Positions 33,545 to 42,876 of a stretch of DNA of 64,000 bases are shown here, in pieces. Position 1 is the first letter of the stretch. Each line of letters opens with the position of its first letter. The stretch is from Tildeniella torsiva UHER 1998/13D (GTDB lineage: Bacteria; Cyanobacteriota; Cyanobacteriia; Phormidesmidales; Phormidesmidaceae): assembly GCA_019358835.1 (NCBI GenBank), contig JAHHIH010000006.1, positions 1 to 64,000 on the forward strand, read 5' to 3'. Position numbers and translations under genes: made by a program. The notes below the pieces were generated by a model that made no database searches, was not told the DNA's origin, and saw only the letters and a list, made by a program, of their open reading frames with translations.

Positions 33545-34369
33545 ATGAGGTATCGCGCCCTCTTAGTTGCGTTCTTGGCCATCTGCCTGAGTGTACTGAC
33601 AGCCTGTAGCAAAGCGCCCAGTGCCAGCAGTAGTGTGCCGCTAACCTATGACCAAATTCGTAATACTGGCCTGGCCAACAAGTGCCCCCAGCTTTCTGAG
33701 ATGACCCGAGGCAGCATTGCCCTAGAAAGTGGCAAAACCTATCAACTGGTAGGCATGTGCATTGAGCCCACCGCCTACTTTGTTAAAGAAGAAGCCTCCA
33801 AGCGCCAAGAGGCCACCTACGTGCCCGGTAAGGTGCTGACTCGCTACACCTCGAGCCTAGACCAGGTGCGCGGCGACCTAACCGTGCAATCTGATGGCAG
33901 TCTGCTGTTCTCTGAGACCGGCGGCATGGATTTCCAGGCGATCACTGTGCAGCTTCCCGGTGGTCAGCAAGAGCCTTTCTTGTTCACCGTCAAAGGGCTA
34001 TCTGCTCAGTCGCAGCCGGGCCAAAATGCTCTGAACAGCTCCATCGACTTTGAGGGCGACTATAAAGTACCCTCCTACCGCACCTCTAACTTCCTCGACC
34101 CCAAAGGTCGCGGTCTGGCCACTGGCTATGACAGCGCCGTAGCTCTACCCGGCAGCGGCGACAGCGAAGAGTATGAAAAGGAAAACGTGAAGTCCTTTGA
34201 CATCGGTCAGGGCCATATGTCCCTGCGGGTGTCTAAAATCGACAGTGCCACTGGCGAAGTTGCCGGCACCTTTGAAGCAGAGCAACCCTCTGATACCGAC
34301 ATGGGTACCGCTAAGCCGGTAGACATTAAAGTGCAGGGCGTTTTCTACGCTCGCCTTGAAGAGGCCTAG
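33545..34369 (+). CDS. psbO: Photosystem II manganese-stabilising protein PsbO
   Basis: A 274-residue extrinsic PSII subunit on the lumenal side that stabilises the Mn4CaO5 cluster. Recognised by LTYDQIRNTGLANKCPQLSE (with the first disulfide Cys), MCIEPTAYFVKEE (second Cys), and DFEGDYKVPSYRTSNFLDPKGRGL. The N-terminal signal ends LTACSKAP, a lipobox-like sequence, so the protein may be lipid-anchored rather than free. Strong downstream terminator; monocistronic. Confidence 0.97.
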   Translation: MRYRALLVAFLAICLSVLTACSKAPSASSSVPLTYDQIRNTGLANKCPQLSEMTRGSIALESGKTYQLVGMCIEPTAYFVKEEASKRQEATYVPGKVLTRYTSSLDQVRGDLTVQSDGSLLFSETGGMDFQAITVQLPGGQQEPFLFTVKGLSAQSQPGQNALNSSIDFEGDYKVPSYRTSNFLDPKGRGLATGYDSAVALPGSGDSEEYEKENVKSFDIGQGHMSLRVSKIDSATGEVAGTFEAEQPSDTDMGTAKPVDIKVQGVFYARLEEA

Positions 34370-34406
34370 GCGTCTTTAAGCTAAACCCCTAACAATTTCA
34401 AACCTC

Positions 34407-34434
34407 AGGAAGGAGCAATGCTCCTTCCTTTTTT
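34407..34434 (+). terminator. Rho-independent terminator of psbO
   Basis: AGGAAGGAGC (34407-34416) pairs with GCTCCTTCCT (34420-34429) across a 3-base loop and runs into TTTTTT. It is 37 bases after the psbO stop. Confidence 0.85.
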
Positions 34435-34610
34435 ATTTCTTTGGTTTGTCCGTATATCCCTGGGTTTATGGCACTTTTTGCCTGAGTTGAGCAGCACCTG
34501 CCGATGACCCGCATCAGTAAACCCACAGGGCTCCACAACAATCTGATCTGAGGCATTTCTGAGGCATTACAGCGGTGGATGCGTTGGAACATCTAGCCAC
34601 AGCAAGCAAG

Positions 34611-34626
34611 CCTGATCTAGATCACA
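34611..34626. promoter_or_regulatory. CRP/SyCRP1-type operator, one half imperfect
   Basis: CCTGATCTAGATCACA contains a perfect 12-bp dyad TGATCTAGATCA and an exact right half-site TCACA; the left half is CCTGA instead of TGTGA. Its centre is about 105 bp before the ATG at 34724, the same spacing as the other two sites. Confidence 0.5.
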
Positions 34627-34723
34627 CCCTCACCTTACCAACATCACCCTAGCCAGGGGGGGCTATCACCACGGGCATCGGCCTTTAGAGGGATATTACT
34701 TATGTCGCTTGAAAACCCCCGTC

Positions 34724-35218
34724 ATGGCCCCTTCCCCCGCTCTTGCCGCTCAATCCGAATCTCCCATCTGGGGCGATCGCGTCCAAACCAGCCTATACCG
34801 CTTGGCCACTGCTGCCGCTGCGGTGATTGGGCTCTCGGCCATGGCCAGTGGCGCATCGGGCAGCACCCCAGGCATCCCCAACGGCACCTATCTCTACGGT
34901 GAGTCGCCGGTTGCCGATACCGTAGGGGCCGTCTACTTTGTGTTTGAAGCCCAGGAAGGCCGCCTGAATGGGGCTATCTATCAGCCCTCGTCGTCCTTTG
35001 ACTGTGTGCGCGGCACGGTGGGCGAGGGTGCCCTTGACCTGGTGATTACCGACGCCTACGACCAGAGCGAGTCGAGTTATTCGGTAGCGATGGTGGCCGA
35101 CACCACTATCGCCAGCAGCAGCGGCGGGGCTGGGGTAACTGAGCTAGAGGGCATGTATGCGATCGCCACCCTCTCGGAGCTAGATCAGCAACTGCTGGCC
35201 ACCTGCAATGCCCGCTAG
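34724..35218 (+). CDS. Small exported protein of unknown function
   Basis: A 164-residue protein. A hydrophobic segment near residues 27-45 (LYRLATAAAAVIGLSAMASG) looks like a late signal peptide or anchor. After it comes a beta-rich domain (GTYLYGESPVADTVGAVYFVF, LNGAIYQPSSSFDCVRGTV) with two cysteines that could pair. Not recognised. The start is uncertain: ATG 34724 lacks a ribosome site, while a TTG at 34709 lies in frame, and an ATG at 34702 with an AGAGGG site is in another frame. Confidence 0.55.
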   Translation: MAPSPALAAQSESPIWGDRVQTSLYRLATAAAAVIGLSAMASGASGSTPGIPNGTYLYGESPVADTVGAVYFVFEAQEGRLNGAIYQPSSSFDCVRGTVGEGALDLVITDAYDQSESSYSVAMVADTTIASSSGGAGVTELEGMYAIATLSELDQQLLATCNAR

Positions 35219-35268
35219 GCCTGAGGTCAGACGGATCAGACCCGAATACTGGAGTGGACTACCAAGAT

Positions 35269-35303
35269 CTGTTTGGCATCGCCGTATCGGCGATACCAAA
35301 CAG
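35269..35303. repeat. 35-bp hairpin downstream of the exported-protein gene
   Basis: CTGTTTGG-c-ATCGCC pairs with GGCGAT-a-CCAAACAG around a GTATC loop: 14 pairs and one mismatch. No T-run follows. It marks the boundary where GC content falls toward the OLD-family gene. The remaining spacer to 35540 is AT-rich with no ORF that I accept. Confidence 0.5.
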
Positions 35304-35540
35304 CCGCACCATTATTCTTGGCCGCTGGGTTGACCGTGTCTACGGAACACAGCTCTTTTGCCAGAGGACAGATTGACCTCAGCAGAATTTTGCAATCTAA
35401 AGTTGAAATTAGATTAAGTGCTTGAATAAGGAATTCAAAAACATTTAACAAGATCAAATAGGGGCATAAGGTATCTTGACGAATATCTGCTATGTTGCCC
35501 ATAAAACTATTATCTATTTAGAGCTGCTAGTCGGCACACT

Positions 35541-37412
35541 ATGAAGAATACCAAGTTGATTAAAGAAATAGAGATAAAATATTTTCGTTCTATATACCGT
35601 GAAACAATCAAGCAAGATCAAAGCTTCTGTGTGATTACTGGCTCTAACGATGCAGGAAAATCAAATATTCTTAAGGCATTAAATCTCTTCTTTACAGGAT
35701 CAACAGATATATCTAGACCCTTCGACTTCGATGAAAATTTCAATCATCAGCGAAAAGAAGAAATTAAGAAGCAGATAAAAACAAAGCAATTTATAGAAAT
35801 CAAGCTAACGTTTAATACAGAGTCGCTTTATCCAACAACGCTGCCCGACAGTTTCTGGGTTAGAAGGAAATGGTTCATCAATAGCAGCCAGCCTTTGGAA
35901 GATGACAATCTCGAGAAATTAATTGCATCAAATAAATTAAACACTGATTTGTATAAAGCACGTAGAAGCAAGAGCGCATTGCTCAATAAAATCAAGTTTA
36001 CTTATATACCTGCAATTAAAGATAGAGTTACGTTTCAGGAAGTTCTTGCTAGTCTCCAGACTAACTTATTAATATATTCATCGCCCGACTTTACAGATGC
36101 ACTTCGGAGCTTAAACGCTAATCTTGGGTTTCAGGTAGAAGAGCTGCAAATAGACTTCAAAAGCTCAACAAATATACCTATTCGACTTGAATTACCTTCA
36201 GAGCCAATTGACCTATTTCAGTCAGTTAGAGTTCAAACTGGAGGTATAGGAGGGGAGGGTGACTTTCCGATTACATTAGACCATAGAGGCGATGGTGTTC
36301 GAATTCGCTTCATTCCTGCTATTTTGAACTATATTGCCAAAAATTCTAAGCAGCATCACATATGGGGCTTTGAAGAACCAGAGAATTCCATGGAATTCAA
36401 AAGAGCCTTTGAACTCTTCGAGAAGTGCAAAAGTGAATACTCCGGCAATGCTCAGATTTTTGTAACATCTCATTCCCCTGCTTTTATTGATTTAAAGGAT
36501 GAATCTCCATCCCTTATTTTTGTGAATAGAGTGGATGGCATCACAAAAATTACGAATGTTCATAAGCAAAAGGTTCAAGGCACTCTTGAGAAGGATCCTG
36601 CTATAATTCTTGCCGAAGAACTTGGTCATATAGCACTGCTCTCAGATATGCATGTGAAGATGAGCGAAGCAATAGATAATGCTCGCGAGTCATATCAGAG
36701 AACAGAATTAATTTACCAAGAGTTAAAAACATCGCAGTATCCAGTGGTTTTAACTGAAGGAAAAACTGATGTAACCATATTAAATGAAGCTTGGAAGCGA
36801 ATTCACAAAGAAAACTCTATCCCATTCGCGATGAAGTCATGTAACACACTGCCAGAGGAACATGGAGGTTCTGCGGCAGGAGCCGACACTCTCAAAACTG
36901 TTCTAACTGGCACTTTGCCAGATTCTTCTTACGTAACGGTAGGGATTTTTGACCGAGACAAAAAAGGCTTCAAAGCATTCGAACTGGACAGGAATTTTAG
37001 TACTGAGAGTACACCAGGTGGGTTTGAGTATAAAGTTCACAAGAACCGTAAAGCGTTTGCTTTTTTACTGCCAATTCCTGCTGGCAAAGAGGAGTTCGCC
37101 AAGGATCAAAATCTGTCCATCGAAATGATGTTTCCGCCAGAAATCCTAGAGAACGAGGAATACTTTGAGAAATTAGATATTTACATGAAAACTAATGATG
37201 GCGTTGACGTAGGGAAAACTAAGGCTGATAAGCCTCATTTGATTAAAATCAAGGATAACAAGAAAGTGGAATTTTCCGAAAGTTTAGTCCCGAAGATGGA
37301 TGATTGTATGTTCTACAACTTTAAACCTCTGTTTGATATCATTTTTCATATCGTCAATACGAATGAGCAGTCTGATATCAGCTCTACGGAGAAGATAAGT
37401 TGTGAAAAGTAG
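35541..37412 (+). CDS. OLD-family ATP-dependent endonuclease (AAA ATPase + TOPRIM)
   Basis: A 623-residue protein. The ABC-type ATPase core has Walker A G34-SNDAGKS41 and a Walker B region HIWGFEEPEN near residue 278, followed by the H-loop-like TSHSPAF. The TOPRIM nuclease part starts near residue 402 (VVLTEGKTD, E406 and D410) with the second acidic set GIFDRDKKG near 470. OLD proteins are nucleases, many of them in anti-phage systems (e.g. GajA). The gene is strongly AT-rich in a GC-rich region, stands between photosynthesis genes without recombinase or partner, and ends at a bidirectional terminator. Acquired defence gene is the best reading; single-gene OLD is alternative to a Gabija-type pair because no helicase follows. 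Confidence 0.85.
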   Translation: MKNTKLIKEIEIKYFRSIYRETIKQDQSFCVITGSNDAGKSNILKALNLFFTGSTDISRPFDFDENFNHQRKEEIKKQIKTKQFIEIKLTFNTESLYPTTLPDSFWVRRKWFINSSQPLEDDNLEKLIASNKLNTDLYKARRSKSALLNKIKFTYIPAIKDRVTFQEVLASLQTNLLIYSSPDFTDALRSLNANLGFQVEELQIDFKSSTNIPIRLELPSEPIDLFQSVRVQTGGIGGEGDFPITLDHRGDGVRIRFIPAILNYIAKNSKQHHIWGFEEPENSMEFKRAFELFEKCKSEYSGNAQIFVTSHSPAFIDLKDESPSLIFVNRVDGITKITNVHKQKVQGTLEKDPAIILAEELGHIALLSDMHVKMSEAIDNARESYQRTELIYQELKTSQYPVVLTEGKTDVTILNEAWKRIHKENSIPFAMKSCNTLPEEHGGSAAGADTLKTVLTGTLPDSSYVTVGIFDRDKKGFKAFELDRNFSTESTPGGFEYKVHKNRKAFAFLLPIPAGKEEFAKDQNLSIEMMFPPEILENEEYFEKLDIYMKTNDGVDVGKTKADKPHLIKIKDNKKVEFSESLVPKMDDCMFYNFKPLFDIIFHIVNTNEQSDISSTEKISCEK

Positions 37413-37433
37413 TAAAGCTAGCGTGATAAGCAA

Positions 37434-37465
37434 AAAAAGCGGCGAGGAAATCCTCACCGCTTTTT
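37434..37465. terminator. Bidirectional terminator between the OLD gene and rbcS
   Basis: AAAAAGCGG-c-GAGGA pairs with TCCTC-a-CCGCTTTTT around an AA loop (14 pairs, one mismatch). The A-run and T-run make it work for both converging transcripts: the OLD-family gene (plus) and the RuBisCO operon (minus). Confidence 0.85.
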
Positions 37466-37496
37466 GTCTCATTGTCTAACCCCTTATAGGTAGACC

Positions 37497-37844
37497 TTAG
37501 TAACGGTAGCCGCTGCTGGTAGCACCGGGCTTGTGCACGATGAAGCTAGCGATCTGGCACTGCTTGACGTTGTCAAAGCCCACTACGCGGATGTAGCAGT
37601 TGGAGTACTCAGAACGGCAGGCCTGCACTTCGCTCAGCACTTCTTGGGTAGAAGTGGCGTTGAACAGGGGCAGCTTCCACATGGTCCAGTAGTACTCCTC
37701 GGGGTTCGAGGCTTCGTTGAACTCAATGGCGGGGAAATAGCCCTGCTTGAGAATGTAGGCAATTTGCCGCTCGATCTGGGCATCTGTCAGAGGGGGCAGG
37801 TAAGACATCGTTTCAAAACGACGCTCTTTGGGCAGAGTTTTCAT
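37497..37844 (-). CDS. rbcS: RuBisCO small subunit
   Basis: A 115-residue small subunit of form IB RuBisCO. Recognised by [47 protein letters not shown], and [26 protein letters not shown]. It caps the L8 core and is required for full activity. Third gene of rbcL-rbcX-rbcS, 81 bases after rbcX. Confidence 0.98.
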   Translation of the reverse strand: MKTLPKERRFETMSYLPPLTDAQIERQIAYILKQGYFPAIEFNEASNPEEYYWTMWKLPLFNATSTQEVLSEVQACRSEYSNCYIRVVGFDNVKQCQIASFIVHKPGATSSGYRY

Positions 37845-37925
37845 AGATCCTCGTTAGGTTAACTAGGGTGCGATCGGCTGACGCCGTGAACTAAACAAAT
37901 GAGCAACAGAGTTGAGACTAATCGC

Positions 37926-38354
37926 CTAATCAGGAGAGGGGTCAGCATCAGCCGCAGATTCTTGCGGGACATCGGTGCCCTCAACAAATTCTGAATCGAC
38001 GGTGTGTTCGGCATCTCCGAGCTGAGTCAGGCGCTCTAAATGCTGGCGGCGGTGTTCCATATTGGCCTGCTGGATGCTAGTGACAACCATCTCGGGCAAA
38101 AACTCGCAGATACCCTCTGCAATGTGCTGCCGCACAGTCATCACTCGAATCGCCAGGTCTGGGCTCTCGGTGAGTAGGGCACTCAGGTAGGCTTCGCCAT
38201 CCTGAAGCGCTTCTTTAGTTGAGAACCCGTTCAGCCAATAGGCGCGGGCGGGGTTGGTTTCCTTGAGCTGATTCAGTACTGTTTTCACAGCCTGAAACGT
38301 CAGGTAGCTAGTGAGCACCTTAGCGGTCTCTTTAGCCGATTGCTTAAGGTCCAT
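37926..38354 (-). CDS. rbcX: RuBisCO assembly chaperone RbcX
   Basis: A 142-residue homodimeric chaperone that binds the C-terminal tail of RbcL during assembly of the L8 core. Typical text: KETAKVLTSYLTFQAVKTVLNQLKETNPARAYWLNGFS and LSALLTESPDLAIRVMTVRQHIAEGICEFLPEMV. The C-terminal 25 residues are acidic and poorly conserved. Lies between rbcL and rbcS, the usual cyanobacterial order, with about 190 bp to rbcL. Confidence 0.95.
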   Translation of the reverse strand: MDLKQSAKETAKVLTSYLTFQAVKTVLNQLKETNPARAYWLNGFSTKEALQDGEAYLSALLTESPDLAIRVMTVRQHIAEGICEFLPEMVVTSIQQANMEHRRQHLERLTQLGDAEHTVDSEFVEGTDVPQESAADADPSPD

Positions 38355-38545
38355 CGGTGTCTCTCGAACGATTGACGTAGACCCCGCCAGTCGGGCGGTT
38401 GGTAGCCCTGATCTAAGCCCGAATAGTTGTCAGATTCGGTAACTTGCGCAGCATTCCCAAAGAATTTTGAGACCCTGCAAATCGGTGGACTGACCAACGC
38501 GCCCTAAGTCGCCGCCCAGCGGATACCGCAGTACCCGCTAGCCAT

Positions 38546-39976
38546 TTAGATGGTGTCAACGGTGTCGAACTCGAACTTGATTTCCTTCCACAGTTCGCAG
38601 GCGGCAGCCAGTTCGGGCGACCACTTGCAGGCTTCGCGGATGATGTCGCCACCTTCGCGGGCCAGGTCGCGGCCTTCGTTACGGGCCTGAACGCAGGCTT
38701 CGAGGGCCACGCGGTTAGCGGTAGCACCGGGCGCGTTACCCCAGGGGTGGCCTAGAGTACCACCACCAAACTGCAGCACGGAGTCATCGCCGAAGATTTC
38801 TACCAGCGCGGGCATGTGCCACACGTGGATACCACCGGAGGCTACGGCCATGACGCCGCCCATGGAAGCCCAGTCTTGGGTGAAGTAGATACCGCGAGAC
38901 TTGTCTTGCTCGATATAGTTTTCGCGCAGCAGGTCAACGAAGCCCAGAGTACCGGCGCGATCGCCCTCCAGTTTGCCCACAACGGTACCGGTGTGGATGT
39001 GGTCACCACCGGACATGCGCAGACACTTGGCCAGCACGCGGAAGTGGATACCGTGGTTCTTCTGGCGGTCGATTACCGCGTGCATGGCGCGGTGAATGTG
39101 CAGCAGCACACCGTTGTCGCGGCACCAGTGAGCCAGGCTGGTGTTGGCGGTAAAGCCGCCGGTCAAGAAGTCGTGCATGATGATGGGCATGTCGAGTTCT
39201 TTGGCGTACTCGGCCCGCTTGATCATCTCTTCGCAGGTGGCAGCGGTGACGTTCAGGTAGTGACCCTTGATCTCACCGGTTTCAGCCTGGGACTTGTGGA
39301 TGGCGTCAGCCACAAACAGGAAGCGATCGCGCCAGCGCTGGAAGGGCTGGGAGTTGATGTTCTCGTCGTCTTTGGTGAAGTCGAGACCACCGCGCAGGCA
39401 CTCGTACACGGCGCGGCCGTAGTTCTTCGCCGACAGACCGAGCTTGGGCTTGATGGTGCAGCCCAGCAGGGGACGACCGTACTTGTTGAGGCGATCGCGC
39501 TCTACCTGGATACCGTGGGGAGGCCCCTGAAAGGTCTTCAGGTAAGCCACGGGGATCCGCAGGTCTTCGAGACGCAGGGCGCGTAGGGCTTTGAAACCAA
39601 ACACGTTGCCCACCAGGGAGGTCAGCAGGTTGGTAACCGAGCCTTCCTCAAACAGGTCGAGGGGGTAAGCCACGTAGCAGATGTACTGGTTGTCTTCGCC
39701 GGGTACGGGCTCGATGTCGTAGCAGCGACCCTTGTACCGATCCATGTCGGTGAGCAGGTCGGTCCACACCGTGGTCCAGGTACCGGTGGAAGATTCAGCG
39801 GCCACAGCAGCGGCGCACTCTTCGGGCGGCACACCGGGCTGGGGAGTCATCCGGAACGCCGCCAGGATGTCGGTATCCTTGGGCGTGTAGTCCGGAGTGT
39901 AGTAGGTCAGTTTGTAGTCCTTAACCCCGGCGCTATAGCCAGCTTTTGATTGAGTCGTTGTCTGAGAGTAAGACAT
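38546..39976 (-). CDS. rbcL: RuBisCO large subunit (form IB)
   Basis: A 476-residue catalytic subunit fixing CO2 onto ribulose-1,5-bisphosphate, in carboxysomes. Seen: [25 protein letters not shown] at the N-terminus, the activation lysine block [17 protein letters not shown] (carbamylated Lys in DFTKDDE), [10 protein letters not shown], loop 6 VGKLEGDR, and the C-terminal [20 protein letters not shown] good ribosome site (GGAAGGGAG) precedes the ATG. First gene of the operon. Confidence 0.99.
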   Translation of the reverse strand: MSYSQTTTQSKAGYSAGVKDYKLTYYTPDYTPKDTDILAAFRMTPQPGVPPEECAAAVAAESSTGTWTTVWTDLLTDMDRYKGRCYDIEPVPGEDNQYICYVAYPLDLFEEGSVTNLLTSLVGNVFGFKALRALRLEDLRIPVAYLKTFQGPPHGIQVERDRLNKYGRPLLGCTIKPKLGLSAKNYGRAVYECLRGGLDFTKDDENINSQPFQRWRDRFLFVADAIHKSQAETGEIKGHYLNVTAATCEEMIKRAEYAKELDMPIIMHDFLTGGFTANTSLAHWCRDNGVLLHIHRAMHAVIDRQKNHGIHFRVLAKCLRMSGGDHIHTGTVVGKLEGDRAGTLGFVDLLRENYIEQDKSRGIYFTQDWASMGGVMAVASGGIHVWHMPALVEIFGDDSVLQFGGGTLGHPWGNAPGATANRVALEACVQARNEGRDLAREGGDIIREACKWSPELAAACELWKEIKFEFDTVDTI

Positions 39977-40468
39977 GTCTCCCTTCCTGTGAATCTAAGA
40001 AATCCCTCAAGCGAACCCCTGTAGCCCAGCCGCACACAAAACAGCCTCCTCGTTGAAGGAAGCCTCTGCTCAGCCCAAGCCCCGGTCAGTCCACGCAAAT
40101 TTGAGACGAGTAAAAATACCAAAGCACCGTCAAAACGGCTGCCCTGCAAGCGCTTTTAGTATTTTTAATTACCGTATGGTTAGCATACTATCAGCGATTG
40201 GATAAGTTTAATTTTGAAAGATCTGTATACATTCATAACTAAAGATTATGAATCAAGATGAAACAAGGTGTGGGTTTCTCAAGTTCCTTGAAGCAGGCCG
40301 TGTTCTATGACCAAGGGATGCTGATCACTAAATTCAGCCCAGAGACGCCACCCCCAGCAATTGTCGATATACTGTAACGCTTGAGGTGCCCTAAAGCCTT
40401 GAAGGGCAACCTGTCAGGGCAATCCATTAGGGGCTGTTACACACCACCGCAAACCGTGGGGAGAGAAT
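39977..40468. promoter_or_regulatory. Divergent regulatory region of rbcL, 492 bp
   Basis: Between rbcL (minus) and the beta-propeller gene (plus). It contains an AT-rich core (about 40150-40310) likely to hold the RuBisCO promoter and LysR-type (CcmR/RbcR-like) binding sites, though I cannot point to one with confidence. No ORF that I accept. Confidence 0.45.
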
Positions 40469-41491
40469 ATGTTAAGCCTGCTGGTTCTATCGTCGCTAAC
40501 GTTGTCACCGGGGAGTCTTTACCCCCTATCCCCTACCCCCGACAACGCCTCACCCTTCACCCTTGATACCCGCTACCCCAGTGCGATCGCCCAGGCACCC
40601 CTCACCAGCGACTACAGAGTAACGGCCCTACAGCCCGACTTTACCGGCGACCTCTGGGTTGGCTCCTGGGCAGGTCTCTCTCGCATTAACCCCGAGACCG
40701 GGCAGGTTCTTCAACGGGTCAGAATGCCCAGCCGCACCCTAGAATCGCTAGCCCAAGACCGGGTCGGACGCATCTGGGTAGGCACCTTTGATGGTCTGGT
40801 GCGGGTTGACCCACGTACCAACGTCATCACCGCCCAAAATTTCACCCTGCCCTCCAACCGGGTGCTGTCGCTGCTGGTAGACAGTCGCGGCTTTCTCTGG
40901 GCGGGCACCGATCGCGGCCTAGTCATGATTAGCCCCGATCGCGGCCTGCTGATGACCACCGTGCAGCGGTTGCCGGGGGTGAGCGCCAACGCCCTCGCCC
41001 TCGATGGGCGCAACAACCTCTGGGTTGGCACCCTTAGCGGTCTAGTACAGATCAACACGGCCAATGCCTTCCCCATTCGCGAAGTCGGCGACCTGCCCGG
41101 CGGCGCGGTGCAGTCGCTCACCCTCGGCCCCGAAGGCAATCTGTGGGTCGGCACGGCCAGCAGTCTCTTGGTCGTAGACCCGGTGCGGTCTGAACTGGTG
41201 CGATCGGTAGGGACAATGCGCGATCGCAACGTCCAATCCACTGAGTTTGACAGCGCTGGCAATCTTTGGGTTGGCACTACCACGGGGCTGTTTAAGATCA
41301 AGCCCGACAGCGGTGAACTGCTAGGTCAGGTGCCCTCCTTGCCCTCCGGGCGCATTCTCTCGCTGTCGCCCAATACGGGCAACAAGATTTGGGTTGGCAC
41401 CAGCGAAGGGTTGGGCTGGGTCAGCCTCACCACAGGCGAAGGTAACCCCCACTGGGGTCTGGTTAGCCCCACCGTGGTGCAGACGCGCTAG
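40469..41491 (+). CDS. Secreted two-component-regulator-type beta-propeller protein
   Basis: A 340-residue protein with six or seven repeats of about 42 residues of the form NLWVGTxxGLxxI (GDLWVGSWAGLSRI, GRIWVGTFDGLVRV, GFLWAGTDRGLVMI, NNLWVGTLSGLVQI, GNLWVGTASSLLVV, GNLWVGTTTGLFKI, NKIWVGTSEGLGWV), the reg_prop propeller seen in hybrid sensor kinases. Here it has no kinase attached. The N-terminus is hydrophobic and would export it. A GGGGAGAG ribosome site lies before ATG 40469. Probably a periplasmic binding or scaffold protein. Confidence 0.8.
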   Translation: MLSLLVLSSLTLSPGSLYPLSPTPDNASPFTLDTRYPSAIAQAPLTSDYRVTALQPDFTGDLWVGSWAGLSRINPETGQVLQRVRMPSRTLESLAQDRVGRIWVGTFDGLVRVDPRTNVITAQNFTLPSNRVLSLLVDSRGFLWAGTDRGLVMISPDRGLLMTTVQRLPGVSANALALDGRNNLWVGTLSGLVQINTANAFPIREVGDLPGGAVQSLTLGPEGNLWVGTASSLLVVDPVRSELVRSVGTMRDRNVQSTEFDSAGNLWVGTTTGLFKIKPDSGELLGQVPSLPSGRILSLSPNTGNKIWVGTSEGLGWVSLTTGEGNPHWGLVSPTVVQTR

Positions 41492-42024
41492 ATTCGCGTT
41501 TCCAAGTACTGCCCAATCATGATCTCTTCCCCAGCGCGAGAAATCACCGTCTGGCGGGTGCGGTAGCGCTGACCAATCAGCCGCAGTTCCTCTTCAAATG
41601 AAGAATCGTTGTACTGGGTTTTGAGCACCAGGGTGCGGCTGTCGTTGAAGTGGTACTGGGCGGTAACGGGCTTATGGGTGGCAAAGCCGCGATCGCGGTA
41701 CAACGTCGTCCCCCGCACCCCAAAAATAGTGCTGCCTGCCACCGGCTTTTTGCCGGTGCCCACGTACTCGCTTTCCCAGGTAACGGTGGTGCCGCAGATC
41801 AGCGGCTGTTGAGCATCGAGCTGGTGCAAATCGGCGAGCTCCAACAGCTGAGCGGCACCGGCTTCTAAAAACTCAATGGTGATCTGGCTGACCACTTCCT
41901 GGGTTTCGCCGCTCTTGAGGGTGTAGTAGCGACGCTCCGATCGCCAATCTCCGGCGGTTTCTTGAAAAAAGGCCTGCACCAGAGGCTCAGCCAAAAGGCG
42001 GGCAGCTTCAGAGGAGAACGGCAT
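41488..42024 (-). CDS. Phycobiliprotein lyase, CpcS/CpeS family (a)
   Basis: A 178-residue lipocalin-fold lyase that attaches phycocyanobilin to Cys84-type sites of phycobiliproteins. Seen: LVQAFFQETAGDWRSERRYYTLKSG (the FFxxSxGxWxSxR pattern), QYHFNDSRTLVLKTQYNDSSFEEELRLIGQRYRTRQTV, and ISRAGEEIMIGQYLETRI. Divergent from a second lyase of the same family at 42319, which suggests they act as a CpcS/CpcU-like heterodimer. Its stop overlaps the preceding propeller gene's end by four bases on the opposite strand. Confidence 0.88.
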   Translation of the reverse strand: MPFSSEAARLLAEPLVQAFFQETAGDWRSERRYYTLKSGETQEVVSQITIEFLEAGAAQLLELADLHQLDAQQPLICGTTVTWESEYVGTGKKPVAGSTIFGVRGTTLYRDRGFATHKPVTAQYHFNDSRTLVLKTQYNDSSFEEELRLIGQRYRTRQTVISRAGEEIMIGQYLETRI

Positions 42025-42318
42025 AATCAGTCATCCAGGCGAAGGGTACGACGTATCAGAAGTCAATTTGGAAAAACAGAATTGTTAGACTTCTTAACTT
42101 TGTTGTTTCATCATAGTGGGCAAGAATGGGGCCGACAATGACCCAGCCGGGTAATTTAGCCAAACTTGTCGCCTATCCTACGCAGTCTTGAGGAAGATTC
42201 TGTAAGCATTAATACTTAACGCCGAGACATCCTGAGAGCAGGGCTATCGGTAGTTGATAAGCGCCTTCGCAAACCCTGTTACCGTAGGAGGTAACGCACA
42301 TCCCCTGGGGCTAACGCA

Positions 42319-42876
42319 ATGGATTTAGCCGACATCACCTACTTTTTCGACTGCTGCATCGGTCAATGGTCGATCGAGCGCACCTACCACTACATTGCCC
42401 AGCAAGAGGTGGAGCGATCGCACACCGACTTTCGCGTCGATGGCATCACCCCCGAGCTGCGGCGCAAGGTGCTGGCCGACAACGGCTACGACCCCGTAGA
42501 CAACATCGACCAGCTGCCCGGCTTTCAGCTCGCCTTCCACACCATCTCTGACAAGGGCGAAGAAGTTTCCCAAGAGCTGCGAGCCCTGTTCGTGCCCAAG
42601 CAGCAAACGGGGACTGTTCTAGCCGGGGACTATTTGCGCGATCGCGCCTACGAAGAAGACCGCCCAATCATCTCCACCTTCACCTACGACCAGAGCAACC
42701 GCGAACTGCTCATGACCACCCCCTACACCCGCGTCGTCTCCGTCGATTCCATTCTGCTGGCCAACCCCAACACCCGCATTCGCCGCATTCTCAACTACCA
42801 CCGCCCCGCTGAGGGAGAGCCGCTAGATAACTTGGCGCTGGTGGGGTTTGGGGTGGAGCAGAAGGTGGATGGGTAA
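42319..42876 (+). CDS. Phycobiliprotein lyase, CpcS/CpeS family (b)
   Basis: A 185-residue member of the same lyase family: ITYFFDCCIGQWSIERTYHYI (FFxxxxGxWxxxRTxHY), QELRALFVPKQQ, YLRDRAYEEDRPIISTFTYDQSNRELLMTTPYTRVVSVDSILLANPNTRIRRILNY. It is more diverged than the partner gene and has a Cys pair (CC) in the first helix. A heterodimer partner, or a lyase for a different bilin or subunit, are both possible. The nearest AGGAGG is 26 bases upstream, so the ribosome site is unclear. Confidence 0.82.
   Translation: MDLADITYFFDCCIGQWSIERTYHYIAQQEVERSHTDFRVDGITPELRRKVLADNGYDPVDNIDQLPGFQLAFHTISDKGEEVSQELRALFVPKQQTGTVLAGDYLRDRAYEEDRPIISTFTYDQSNRELLMTTPYTRVVSVDSILLANPNTRIRRILNYHRPAEGEPLDNLALVGFGVEQKVDG

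Noticed and set aside
34702-34902. Alternative ATG frame at the exported-protein gene
   Set aside because: It has the better ribosome site but reads an Arg/His/Pro-rich product with no plausible fold; the other frame shows a signal-like segment and beta-rich domain. A frameshift near the start remains possible.
35236-35502. 88-codon minus-strand ORF upstream of the OLD-family gene
   Set aside because: Contains a hairpin in its coding frame, no recognisable features, and lies in a composition boundary; treated as spacer.
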